Below are positions 1 through 7,318 of a stretch of 14,144 nucleotides of DNA, one piece after another. The stretch comes from an uncultured Pseudomonadota bacterium. Lineage in GTDB: Bacteria > Bdellovibrionota_B > Oligoflexia > Oligoflexales > CAILAO01. Below the pieces are notes generated by a model, which was given only the letters and a program-made list of their open reading frames with translations, was not told the DNA's origin and did no database searches. Numbering within the stretch: position 1 is the stretch's first letter; each line of letters opens with the position of its first letter. A program made the translations under genes and the position numbers. Location: NCBI GenBank assembly GCA_903832105.1, contig CAILAO010000848.1, positions 1-14,144 on the forward strand, given 5' to 3'.

Positions 1-333
1 AGAAAGCATTGAAACTATATCAATGATGCACTCTTTACCTTCATCGATCAATGCGAAATCAGCAAGCTTCAGAATTAACGGCAGCACATTCAAGCGCTGA
101 GCCGCGCGCTATTGCGAAATAGCGACGATTATCAGATCGTGAAGTTTTTCCTGTAGCTTCTGCGATATTCAAAACAATGGATACGGCAGACCATGCACCA
201 AAATCTTCCGGAAGGTCACGCCATGGAGACCCGTTCGAAGCCTCCAAAGTATTCCTTCGACAGTCATACGTAAGTTTTGCTTATTATATATTCCGCTCTT
301 TACCATAACGTTTTAACTTCATCCATGATTCAT
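1..333 (-). pseudogene. IS5-family transposase remnant, frameshifted, runs off left edge
   Basis: Read on the minus strand from an ATG at 333, the sequence gives the N-terminal part of an IS5-type transposase scattered over several frames. MDESWMKLKRYGKERNI is followed in a second frame by IYNKQNLRMTVEGILWRLRTG (about 293-232), then in a third by SPWRDLPEDFGAWSAV (about 231-184), then a further shift to FEYRRSYRKNF. These match the usual order in IS5 transposases: a start like MDESW, then TVEGILW.LRTG, then PWRDLPE.FG.W..V, then RF.YW. At least three indels separate the blocks. A possible DDE-region trace (IID followed by IV) sits near the left edge. One shift could be the programmed frameshift of IS427-type members, but three breaks plus in-frame stops indicate a dead copy. 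Terminal inverted repeats were not identified. The family call is strong; the subgroup is a guess. Confidence 0.8.
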
Positions 334-437
334 CCATAAGCATCGTCCTCAACATCACGCACCAGTAGCAATCTAGTCCCTGATCGTCTACGAAAATAAA
401 TGCATATTATTAAGCGGTTATATAGAATACTTTGAGA

Positions 438-545
438 GTCAAAGCTAAAGTTTTTAGAAAGAGATCACGTCAAAGTTATAAGTCGAAGATTAAGACGAAA
501 CCTAAGATTGACAAAGCTTTCAAGCCATTTGTGTACACGCCCTAA
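438..545 (+). pseudogene. Coding tail 'A' of an unknown protein, homologous to tail B at 11328
   Basis: A basic open frame ends in a stop at 543-545. Its residues include KVFRKRS, YK, KTK and a final FKPFVYTP. It aligns without gaps to 11328-11430 at about 69% of bases by hand count over 103 positions, and at least nine codon differences are synonymous in this frame (gtt/gta, ttt/ttc, aga/cga, tat/tac, acg/acc, aaa/aag and others). That pattern shows the frame was once translated and under selection in both copies. A stop lies upstream at 423-425 and no start or full domain is visible, so it is a 3' fragment. The source gene is not recognised. Its setting beside IS remnants suggests a mobile-element protein, which is inference. 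Confidence 0.6.
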
Positions 546-565
546 AACCATTAAAAAGACTGTTC

Positions 566-597
566 TAAAAAAAAGACCCGGGATTCCCCGGGTCTTT
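566..597 (-). terminator. Rho-independent terminator of the HU gene
   Basis: An 11-bp perfect stem (572-582 pairing with 587-597, GC core GACCCGGG) closes a 4-nt loop. On the minus strand it is followed by a run of eight T (complement of 567-574). It begins 23 bases after the HU stop codon, exactly where the terminator of that gene would be expected. Confidence 0.93.
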
Positions 598-620
598 AAT
601 TCTTGGACGCATCACTCAAA

Positions 621-893
621 TTAGCGGACGCTGTCTTTCAGTTCTTTTCCTGGGCGGAATACTGGAACTTTGCGTGCTGGAATCTGAATAACTTCACCAG
701 TCTGTGGGTTGCGACCAACGCGTGCTTTACGATGAGAAACTGCGAAAGTGCCGAAGCCAACAAGCTTCACGCCTTCCTTTTTCTTCATGTTTTTCGAAAT
801 TGCGTCGATCATCGCGTCGAGAGATCTTTCCGTGTCAGCCTTGGTGGCTTTGGTTGCCTTGGCAATGGCTTCAACCAATTCAGCTTTGTTCAT
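621..893 (-). CDS. HU-family DNA-binding protein
   Basis: A 90-residue histone-like protein that bends and compacts DNA as a homo- or heterodimer in the nucleoid. It starts MNKAELVEAIAKAT, the canonical HU N-terminus. The central signature GVKLVGFGTFAVSHRKAR leads into the DNA-binding beta-arm GRNPQTGEVIQIPAR, and the C-terminus is VPVFRPGKELKDSV. Length and motifs match HU/IHF proteins, and GEVIQIPA favours HU over IHF. The frame is open further upstream to 935, but the ATG at 893 is chosen because a strong AGGAGG (complement of 898-903) sits 4 bases before it and the protein then begins exactly like HU. It stands alone, divergent from the heptosyltransferase, with its own terminator. A TTGACA-like -35 lies at 974-969 on the minus strand but has no convincing -10. 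Confidence 0.95.
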   Translation of the reverse strand: MNKAELVEAIAKATKATKADTERSLDAMIDAISKNMKKKEGVKLVGFGTFAVSHRKARVGRNPQTGEVIQIPARKVPVFRPGKELKDSVR

Positions 894-1164
894 ACATCCT
901 CCTACTAAAAAACTTTGCTGTAATATGTCAAACACTCATTACTAGAGGTTTACAGGCATTTTCAAACTTGTCAAGTTCAACTATTGAAATTTGTCATTTT
1001 TTTCTGTCTCGCGCAATCGGATAGGCCCCTTCTCTTGTAAGGCTTTGATAGCAATTTTTAGGCCAAGTAGGATCGATCCGTTCGAAAATGTAAAAAAAAA
1101 TATGGAACAATCTTGACAAAAGCAGTATACAACAAGGGTTTTATTGCAATTCCAATGGAAAAAT
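894..1164. promoter_or_regulatory. Divergent intergenic region between HU and the heptosyltransferase
   Basis: About 270 bases that must hold the promoters of both flanking genes. Consensus TTGACA hexamers occur facing HU (974-969, minus) and facing the heptosyltransferase (1113-1118, plus). Neither has a good -10 hexamer at 16-18 bases, so the promoters are only tentative. The rest is AT-rich with A and T tracts and no coding signal that I trust. Confidence 0.35.
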
Positions 1165-2238
1165 ATGACACGGTCACTCATCAATGAGATTTCGGATATT
1201 ATTTGGATCCAAACCGGATTTCTTGGGGATATTGTTCTGACAACGGGAGCTATATCGCAAGCTGCTCAGTCGTTCCCGGGAATCAGGCAACACCTAATCA
1301 CAACGTCCATCGGCAATGAGTTGCTAAGAGATCATCCGCACCTGAAATCGATCACAACGCTCGATAAATCAGCAAGGAATCCAATGAAAGCCTTCTCTAA
1401 CGGGAAAAGGCAGTTATTTGAAAACTTGTCAAACAAAAAAACTTCTGTGGTAACTCTTCGACCCCATCGAAGCTTCCGATCAGGTCTTCTAGCTTGGTAT
1501 CTTGGCTTTCCAACGATCACCTATGAGGAGTCAAACCTGTCATTTCTGGCAGCAAAGACGATTCCACGAATTGCCGTCCTTCATGAGGCTCAACGAATTG
1601 CTTTATTGTTGGAACCTCTGGGATTACCAAGGGATTCTACCCTGAAGACGCTTCCTTTTTTGACGCATCGACCTGAGAGCCCCTTATTAGGAAGCACGCC
1701 AGGGATTCATGGTTCTTCTCAAAAGCACACCTTCATCGGTGTTGCTCCCGGTAGCAATTGGGGAACCAAGAGGTGGCGCGTATCAGGCTTTCAGGAGTTG
1801 GTCTGTAGACTTCTCGAAGAAGATCCTACATTCAATATTGTCCTTATTGGCTCCACGCAAGAACGATCCCTTGCTGACGAAGTCGCCCAAGCAGTCACAG
1901 ACTCAGGAAGAATCTGGAACTTGGCGGGGAAAACCACCCTAGATGATCTTAGGAGTATTTTCCCGAAACTTGCACTCATGATCTCCAACGATAGCTCAAC
2001 AGTCCATTTTGCTTCGGCCTTTCGTGTTCCCTGTGTGGCGATTTTTGGCGCAACGGTTCCTGAGATGGGTTTTTCGCCGCTATCCCCAGACAGCCGCTCT
2101 TTAGGCGTTAACCTTCCCTGTCGTCCATGCAGCGCGCATGGTCCAATGATGTGTCCTCTGAAGCATTTCCGGTGTATGAACGATCTTGACTCTGAAACAG
2201 TTTTCAATGCCTGCATGGATACTCTAAAGCATTCTTGA
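1165..2238 (+). CDS. Glycosyltransferase family 9 (LPS heptosyltransferase-like)
   Basis: Predicted to transfer a heptose (or related sugar) from an ADP-activated donor to the lipopolysaccharide core at the inner face of the cytoplasmic membrane. The GT9 hallmarks are present. There is an N-terminal strand with GFLGDIVLTT; a GAPGS-like donor loop, GVAPGSNWGTKRW, in the middle; then an IVLIGS strand, NLAGKTTL, and the conserved donor-site block NDSSTVHFASAFRVPCVAIFGAT followed by PE.GF.P. Near the C-terminus is a four-cysteine segment (CRPCS, then CPL.HF.CM) that recurs in heptosyltransferases. Length (357 residues) is normal. ATG 1165 is chosen; a TTG at 1144 in the same frame has a better Shine-Dalgarno (AAGGG, 1134-1138) and adds 7 residues, so the start is uncertain. 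Which heptose position is modified cannot be told. Confidence 0.88.
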   Translation: MTRSLINEISDIIWIQTGFLGDIVLTTGAISQAAQSFPGIRQHLITTSIGNELLRDHPHLKSITTLDKSARNPMKAFSNGKRQLFENLSNKKTSVVTLRPHRSFRSGLLAWYLGFPTITYEESNLSFLAAKTIPRIAVLHEAQRIALLLEPLGLPRDSTLKTLPFLTHRPESPLLGSTPGIHGSSQKHTFIGVAPGSNWGTKRWRVSGFQELVCRLLEEDPTFNIVLIGSTQERSLADEVAQAVTDSGRIWNLAGKTTLDDLRSIFPKLALMISNDSSTVHFASAFRVPCVAIFGATVPEMGFSPLSPDSRSLGVNLPCRPCSAHGPMMCPLKHFRCMNDLDSETVFNACMDTLKHS

Positions 2239-2348
2239 CATACCCGTAAAAAGAGTCATATCTATAATAGAACAATTCTCTTAGGATTTTCTTAACAAAA
2301 ATCTATTAGTATGATTCTGGTCTTTAATTTTCAGACGAGGTCAAAGAA
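2239..2348 (+). promoter_or_regulatory. Probable promoter region of the ABC exporter cluster
   Basis: The 110-base gap contains a TTGACA at 2235-2240, overlapping the preceding stop, and a perfect TATAAT at 2263-2268, but they are 22 bases apart. A second -10-like TATGAT lies at 2310-2315 with only a weak -35. A GAGG at 2337-2340 is the likely ribosome binding site for the ATPase ATG at 2349. No hairpin terminator for the upstream gene is evident, so read-through is possible. Confidence 0.4.
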
Positions 2349-3275
2349 ATGATTGAAGTATCTGGACTCACAAAAAGCTACGGTGCCATCCAGGCACTTA
2401 CGGACGTGTCGTTTACCGTAGCCAAGGGACAAATCGTAGGATTTCTTGGCGCTAATGGCGCGGGGAAGACGACGACCATGGACATTATCTGTGGTTGCAT
2501 AGGCGCTGATCATGGAATCGCAAAAATCGCGGGTTTCGACATCACAGAAGCGCCAATCGAGGCTAAACGATGCCTTGGCTATCTTCCTGAAGTTCCACCA
2601 ATTCATAACGAAATGCGGGTGGACGACTATATTAAGTTTGCAGCCGAATTACATCAGGTTCCTAAATCACTCATCAACAATCGGATTGATCAAACGATTC
2701 AAAAACTCGCCCTTGGAGAGGTAAGACATCGCATCATAGGAAATCTTTCTAAAGGTTATAGGCAACGTGTAGGTCTCGCTCAAGCTATTGTTCATGAACC
2801 GAAAGTCCTGGTATTGGATGAACCGACAGAAGGCTTAGACCCCAACCAAATTGCCCAGATTAGAGGGTTGATTCGAGGTCTTGCCGGAGAGCACACCATC
2901 ATATTGAGTAGTCACATTTTATCGGAAGTCCAAAACACGTGCGACCACGTCATTATTATTCATAAAGGTCGGATTATTGAACAAGGGACCTACGATGAAA
3001 TCGCAGAGCGCCTTCAAACTGGACATCTTTATCGACTTCGCGTTGCGAAGGATGCCCCGACTCTTGCGCGCTCACTTTCCGAACTAAACAGTCTATCCGG
3101 CATCAAAGCACAGTCTAATGGTTCAGAAACGATCGAGTTCTCAGTCAGTTCTTCTGCGGATGAATCAGTGCTCGACGAAGTAGCAAAACGAACAGTTGGT
3201 GGTGGTCACGGACTTCGTGAGCTCAGTCTCAAAATGAAGAGTTTGGAAGAGGTCTTCTTCCAACTCACAAAATAG
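2349..3275 (+). CDS. ABC transporter ATP-binding protein (GldA-like)
   Basis: The cytoplasmic ATPase of an ABC-2 type exporter, hydrolysing ATP to drive the permease encoded next. All nucleotide-binding motifs are intact: Walker A GANGAGKT (residues 34-41), the Q-loop region around YLPE (78-81), signature LSKGYRQR (133-140), Walker B VLVLDEP with catalytic Glu158, D-loop GLD (162-164) and H-loop His189. The YLPE and LSKGY variants are typical of the GldA/NatA/CcmA-type subfamily, in which the C-terminal third (about 225-308) is a subfamily-specific domain. At 308 residues it has the usual length. A 15-base gap separates it from the permease gene, indicating an operon. The GldA analogy rests on the company it keeps (permease, GldG-like and DUF4340 genes); the substrate is unknown. 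Confidence 0.93.
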   Translation: MIEVSGLTKSYGAIQALTDVSFTVAKGQIVGFLGANGAGKTTTMDIICGCIGADHGIAKIAGFDITEAPIEAKRCLGYLPEVPPIHNEMRVDDYIKFAAELHQVPKSLINNRIDQTIQKLALGEVRHRIIGNLSKGYRQRVGLAQAIVHEPKVLVLDEPTEGLDPNQIAQIRGLIRGLAGEHTIILSSHILSEVQNTCDHVIIIHKGRIIEQGTYDEIAERLQTGHLYRLRVAKDAPTLARSLSELNSLSGIKAQSNGSETIEFSVSSSADESVLDEVAKRTVGGGHGLRELSLKMKSLEEVFFQLTK

Positions 3276-3290
3276 TAGAAAGGATGTATC

Positions 3291-4055
3291 ATGCGTGCAG
3301 TTCTGATCATTGGAAAACGTGATATTAAAGGCTTTTTCACTTCCCCCAAAGGAGTGGCTATTTTTTGGTTTTTTCTTATTTTTATGGGATTCTTTTTTCA
3401 AAACTTTATAGCAACTTTCATGGAACTTGCGGAGCGAGCCCCCATGATGGGCGGTCAAGCCCCAACACTTGAACAGCTTCTCAGGGCTCTATTCTACAAT
3501 CTACACTTTATTCTCGTCCTTGTGATTCCAGCCGTTACGATGGCTTCTTTTTCGGAAGAGCGAAAAAATCATTCTTTAAGGCTCCTTTTTTCTTCGCCGG
3601 TAACAGCAACACACATCGTCCTCGGCAAGTTTCTTGCGGTCGCGGGGTTCATGGCGCTCGTTCTCGTGGCGTCGTCGGTTTATCCTGGGTTCATCGCAAA
3701 ATATGGTAATCCCGATAAGGGCATAATCCTAACATCCTATCTTGGAATTTTTTTATTAATGTGTGCGCAGCTCTCGTTTGGACTCTGGATTTCGTCGATG
3801 ACTAGCAATCAATTCATAGCATTTTTATTCACCATGTTTGGCCTTTTTCTTCTTCTCATCTTAAATTGGATCGCCCCCAACCTCAGCGGTGGAGGACACG
3901 CCGAAAAAGTCATTAAGTATATCGCTTCCACAGATCATCTTGAGGTTTTCTTCAAAGGAATGCTCACCGTTAGTGATTGTGTTTATTTTGTTTTATTTAC
4001 AGCGTTTTTCCTTTTTCTTACAAACGTTGTACTTGATTCCCAACGCTGGAGGTAG
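3291..4055 (+). CDS. ABC-2 type permease (GldF-like)
   Basis: The integral inner-membrane subunit of the exporter, 254 residues with about six hydrophobic segments. The first is near residues 20-40 after a short cytoplasmic start (GKRDIKGFFTSP), and the last ends just before the C-terminal QRWR. The conserved coupling element of ABC-2 permeases is clear: ASFSEERKNHSLRLLFSSPVT followed by IVLGKF, the segment that contacts the ATPase. The start has an AAAGGA ribosome binding site 7-8 bases upstream. The gene follows the ATPase directly and is followed after only 6 bases by the GldG-like gene. This order (ATPase, GldF-like, GldG-like) is the one seen in Gld-type transporters; no gliding function is implied by that alone. 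Confidence 0.9.
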   Translation: MRAVLIIGKRDIKGFFTSPKGVAIFWFFLIFMGFFFQNFIATFMELAERAPMMGGQAPTLEQLLRALFYNLHFILVLVIPAVTMASFSEERKNHSLRLLFSSPVTATHIVLGKFLAVAGFMALVLVASSVYPGFIAKYGNPDKGIILTSYLGIFLLMCAQLSFGLWISSMTSNQFIAFLFTMFGLFLLLILNWIAPNLSGGGHAEKVIKYIASTDHLEVFFKGMLTVSDCVYFVLFTAFFLFLTNVVLDSQRWR

Positions 4056-4061
4056 CTCACT

Positions 4062-5705
4062 ATGAAATCAGGTCTTTTAATTCTCCCATTTATCGCTCTT
4101 CTAGTTGGCGCAGTTTCCACTCTGATCGCCTCGGCATTCCCTGTAATCACGTGGATGACTGCACTGGGCTGGGCTCTTGCCGCCGGTATCGTTGCTCTTT
4201 GGATCCTCTTAGATCTTGAGAATTTCCGTGCATTTTTCCTGCGAAAGGGAACAAAGTACGGGGCGAGTTCGGGTCTCGTTGTTTTGATGGTATTGGCGGT
4301 CATTATAGGCGCTGCGCTTCTAACCGTCAGACCGAGATTTAACAAAAGCTATGATGCCACCCATATTGGCATCAACACGCTCTCCGATCAGTCACTTAAA
4401 ATTGTAGAGAAAATTAAAAGTCAAAAGGCCGAAATTAGAATTCTTGCCTTCTTTCAAAGCGACCAAACCCAAGAGTCTTTTAGGGACCTCATCCGTCTCT
4501 ATGAAGCTAAAGGTGCAAATTTTTTGGTTGAGTATATTGATCCTCAACGCGAAAGAACAAAGGCTATCGCAGAGAAAATCACGTCGGGCAATACCGTTAT
4601 TTTTAGATTTAGCGAGAGAGAATCGCGGCTGACCACTTTCAATGAAGAAAAAGTTACAAACGCCCTGGTTAATATTTTTAAAGAAAGCAGCAAGAAGATA
4701 TACTTTACCAAAGGCCACGGCGAAGGCGAAATCAAAGGACAGGAAGCCCTAAGCTACGGCATTGCTGTCGAAGCACTCCAGCAGAATAAATACTCTGTCG
4801 CCGAGATCAAACTCCTCGAAACTCCCAAAGTCCCTGATGATGCCGATCTTGTCATTGTGGCTGGACCTCAATATGATCTTAAAGAACAGGAACTAGCATC
4901 ACTCGAATCTTACTTGAAAAGGGGCGGCTCCGTTCTCGTCATGGTTGACGCGACAAAACCCGTCAAACAAATTAACACCCTCCTGGAAAAGTTCGGCCTT
5001 AAATATGAAAATGACTTTCTCGTTCTTCGTCCGGACGATCCTCATGTGCAACTCAGGCTTGTAGGCCAAGATCAGGCCATCGTTGATACCTTTGATGAAT
5101 TTAATCCGGTGACCCGCGATTTTGCGAAGCAGGCTGGTGTTGCTTTGTTGATGGGTTACTCCCGGTCTTTATCGGAGGTTTCAAATAACCCCAATTCAAT
5201 GAAGGTAACACTTGCGGCAAAATCTTCGGCTTCGGTGATTCAAGTTAAAGATGTAAAATCTGAGCAAGATTTAAAGAACCTGGGACCTGGACGTTTTTCC
5301 GTAAATCAAGTCCCCGTCATCGCTGTAGCAGTTGGGCAGTCAAAAACGGGGTTAGATGAGCCATCGAAAGAAGATCCAGAAAAGACCGGCAAAGCTACCG
5401 ATAAAAAGAACACCGATAAAAAAGGTCATTTTAAGGAAATTCGTCTTATCGCTACCGGATCCTCTCAATTTGCGCGAAATAGTGGGGTTCAAGCTTCGGA
5501 AAACCTCGATATGTTCCTTAATATGGCGAGCTACCTTCTTCAAGATGAAGACTTTATTTCGATTAGACCAAAGGATCCTGAAAAAACGACTCTTCAATTG
5601 ACATCCGGATGGAGTCAGCTTTCAATGCTGCTTTTATCATTCGTTTATCCATTCGCATTTCTCGGCACTGGTGTCATCTATTGGCTTAGGAGGAGAAAAG
5701 ATTGA
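4062..5705 (+). CDS. GldG-like ABC auxiliary protein (ABC_transp_aux type)
   Basis: A 547-residue membrane protein of the Gldg family (ABC_transp_aux domain). Three hydrophobic segments lie near the N-terminus (about 4-24, 31-51 and 68-88), then comes a large extracytoplasmic domain, then one C-terminal membrane segment (about 520-540) followed by basic RRRKD. Family features include the KIYFTKGHGEGEI block and the later GGSVLVMVD segment, which resembles the glutamine-amidotransferase-like fold of this family but has no evident catalytic triad. The extra N-terminal hydrophobic segments suggest it also contributes permease-like helices. A Lys/Asp/Glu-rich low-complexity stretch lies near residues 425-455. 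GGAGG at 4048-4052 supports ATG 4062. Its stop overlaps the next start by four bases (TTGA), so the two are probably translationally coupled. Confidence 0.87.
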   Translation: MKSGLLILPFIALLVGAVSTLIASAFPVITWMTALGWALAAGIVALWILLDLENFRAFFLRKGTKYGASSGLVVLMVLAVIIGAALLTVRPRFNKSYDATHIGINTLSDQSLKIVEKIKSQKAEIRILAFFQSDQTQESFRDLIRLYEAKGANFLVEYIDPQRERTKAIAEKITSGNTVIFRFSERESRLTTFNEEKVTNALVNIFKESSKKIYFTKGHGEGEIKGQEALSYGIAVEALQQNKYSVAEIKLLETPKVPDDADLVIVAGPQYDLKEQELASLESYLKRGGSVLVMVDATKPVKQINTLLEKFGLKYENDFLVLRPDDPHVQLRLVGQDQAIVDTFDEFNPVTRDFAKQAGVALLMGYSRSLSEVSNNPNSMKVTLAAKSSASVIQVKDVKSEQDLKNLGPGRFSVNQVPVIAVAVGQSKTGLDEPSKEDPEKTGKATDKKNTDKKGHFKEIRLIATGSSQFARNSGVQASENLDMFLNMASYLLQDEDFISIRPKDPEKTTLQLTSGWSQLSMLLLSFVYPFAFLGTGVIYWLRRRKD

Positions 5706-7300
5706 AACGTTACTACACGGCGATCATTTTGTTCGTCATTCTTGTGGCCTTGGGTGGCATTGCCACCTGGGACGAATGGCAGACTGATAAGGACAACAAA
5801 GAAAAGGATGCCAAGAATGCTTTGGCCAGTCTTAAGGTAGATGATATTCAATCCATTCATTACTATAACGCAGAAGAAGGCGACAAGGACAAAAACTCGC
5901 CCTCTACTGTGGTCGATGTCAACCTTGTTAAAAAAGATAACGTCTGGCGCCTTACTACCCCCGTCGATAGTTTGGCTGATGATAAAACCGTTAAAAGCCT
6001 ACTTGATGCAATCAAAGATTATAAAACTGAGAAAGTTGTAACAAATGATAGATCCAAGTGGAAGGAATACGGCCTCGATCCTACAAAACGTTCTATAACT
6101 TTCACCTATGCGTCCGGCGCTAAGATTACGGTCTTTATCGGAGAAAAAGCCCCCGTCGGTTACAGCGTTTATTCAGCAGCCGACGACCCTGGTCGTAAAG
6201 ATCGTACAAATGAAGTCTATATTGGAACCCAGTATCTTCTTGCCTCCACGGCAAAGTCTCTTCATGACTTCAGAGACAAGACTCTCGTCTCTATCCCGGA
6301 AAAAGAGGTTAAGACTTTCACCTATGAATCTTCACCGCACAAGACGTCCAGACTTGGTGAAAAAATCGAGTTGGGCCGAAGTGACGGTGTTTACAAGATT
6401 CTATTCCCCGAACCGCTTGAAGCAGATGATCGAGAGGTCAAAGATTTCGTCGAAAAAATTAATCAGATAAAAGTCACGGAATTCATGGATACACCCGACT
6501 CTACGCTTAAGTCTGTTTTATCCAATGACATTGTTCATACGGGCGAAGTAAAAAAGGATAAAGCTAAAGCGCCTTCTCTCCAATATAAATTTTCTTGGAC
6601 ACTCGAATCAGGAAGCTCTGAGGCGCTTCGTTTTGCCGAATATGACGGCAAGTTTTGGGCCGCGTTCGACCCGGAAAAAAACGTGTTCCGCGTCTCTGAT
6701 GAGCTAAAAGGCGATTTATCCAAAACGGTTAAGAATTTCCGCAATCGCCATGTTTTTTCTTTTGATATTGAAGCGGCTAACACGGTTGAGATCGACGGTA
6801 ATCAGTTTAAAAAGGTCGACGGCGATTGGTACGCTGCAAGCGATGCGGAGAAGGCTCTCGCCATCTCAAAAGATGGTAAGAAAACTGACGGTCATAAGAA
6901 AGACGGTAAAAAAGATGACAGCGCGCCGAAATTTAAGCCGCACGTCCGATCGCTTCTTGTCGACCTTGAATTTGCAAAAGCAGAAACTCTGATTAAACTT
7001 GACGACTCATCGCTTAAGACGTTGCCTGACAGCCCTCTCACAACCCAACCGTCTAACACTGTCAAGATCGATTTTTCCGAAGAGGACGGCAAAAAGCCGG
7101 ATTCGCTGCTTATTGAAATATGGAAGAAGAAAGGCGATGAGAATTTCTTCTTTGTAAGACGTACCGGAGGCCAATATCTTTACGAAGTCCCAAAGTCGAT
7201 CGTAGCTGATCTTAAAGAAAAGCCTGCATCTGACGCCCTAAAAGATAATGCAAAAGAAAACCTTAAAGATGATCTCAAGCTGGATGATGACGAGGGATAA
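5702..7300 (+). CDS. DUF4340 domain protein, membrane-anchored, partner of the ABC exporter
   Basis: A 532-residue protein with a single N-terminal membrane segment (about residues 4-23) and a large, highly charged extracytoplasmic region. The N-terminal part (VDDIQSIHYY, WRLTTPVDSLADDKTVKSLL, then WKEYGLDP and ITVFIGEKAP) fits the DUF4340 family, which is commonly found beside GldG-like genes. A similar half seems to recur later (FVEKI, a second set of VFRVSDEL/LSKTVKNFRNR), consistent with repeated DUF4340-type units. The stretch near 390-415 and the C-terminus are rich in Lys and Asp. The start is TTG, overlapping the stop of the GldG-like gene (TTGA); AGGAGG at 5688-5693, 8 bases away, fixes it. 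Function is unknown; a structural role in the exporter complex is inferred from conserved linkage. Confidence 0.85.
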   Translation: MKRYYTAIILFVILVALGGIATWDEWQTDKDNKEKDAKNALASLKVDDIQSIHYYNAEEGDKDKNSPSTVVDVNLVKKDNVWRLTTPVDSLADDKTVKSLLDAIKDYKTEKVVTNDRSKWKEYGLDPTKRSITFTYASGAKITVFIGEKAPVGYSVYSAADDPGRKDRTNEVYIGTQYLLASTAKSLHDFRDKTLVSIPEKEVKTFTYESSPHKTSRLGEKIELGRSDGVYKILFPEPLEADDREVKDFVEKINQIKVTEFMDTPDSTLKSVLSNDIVHTGEVKKDKAKAPSLQYKFSWTLESGSSEALRFAEYDGKFWAAFDPEKNVFRVSDELKGDLSKTVKNFRNRHVFSFDIEAANTVEIDGNQFKKVDGDWYAASDAEKALAISKDGKKTDGHKKDGKKDDSAPKFKPHVRSLLVDLEFAKAETLIKLDDSSLKTLPDSPLTTQPSNTVKIDFSEEDGKKPDSLLIEIWKKKGDENFFFVRRTGGQYLYEVPKSIVADLKEKPASDALKDNAKENLKDDLKLDDDEG

Positions 7301-7318
7301 AAAAGGAGAAAACATAGA

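Noticed and set aside
603..1024. Plus-strand open frames across the HU gene
   Set aside because: They are antisense shadows of HU, which has clear family motifs, a strong ribosome binding site and a terminator. No domain or ribosome binding site supports the plus-strand frames.
981..1184. Minus-strand 67-codon frame between HU and the heptosyltransferase
   Set aside because: Low-complexity F/K-rich product from an AT-rich divergent promoter region, with no ribosome binding site and no recognisable motif.
1791..2216. Minus-strand 141-codon frame inside the heptosyltransferase
   Set aside because: Antisense to the most conserved part of the GT9 protein, with no family features of its own.
2235..2268. 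TTGACA and TATAAT as a perfect sigma-70 promoter
   Set aside because: The two hexamers are 22 bases apart, too far for a normal promoter, so only a tentative regulatory region is recorded.
2349..7300. Calling the exporter genes gldA, gldF and gldG
   Set aside because: Family similarity and order support a Gld-like label, but nothing in the window shows orthology with the gliding genes, so no symbols were assigned.
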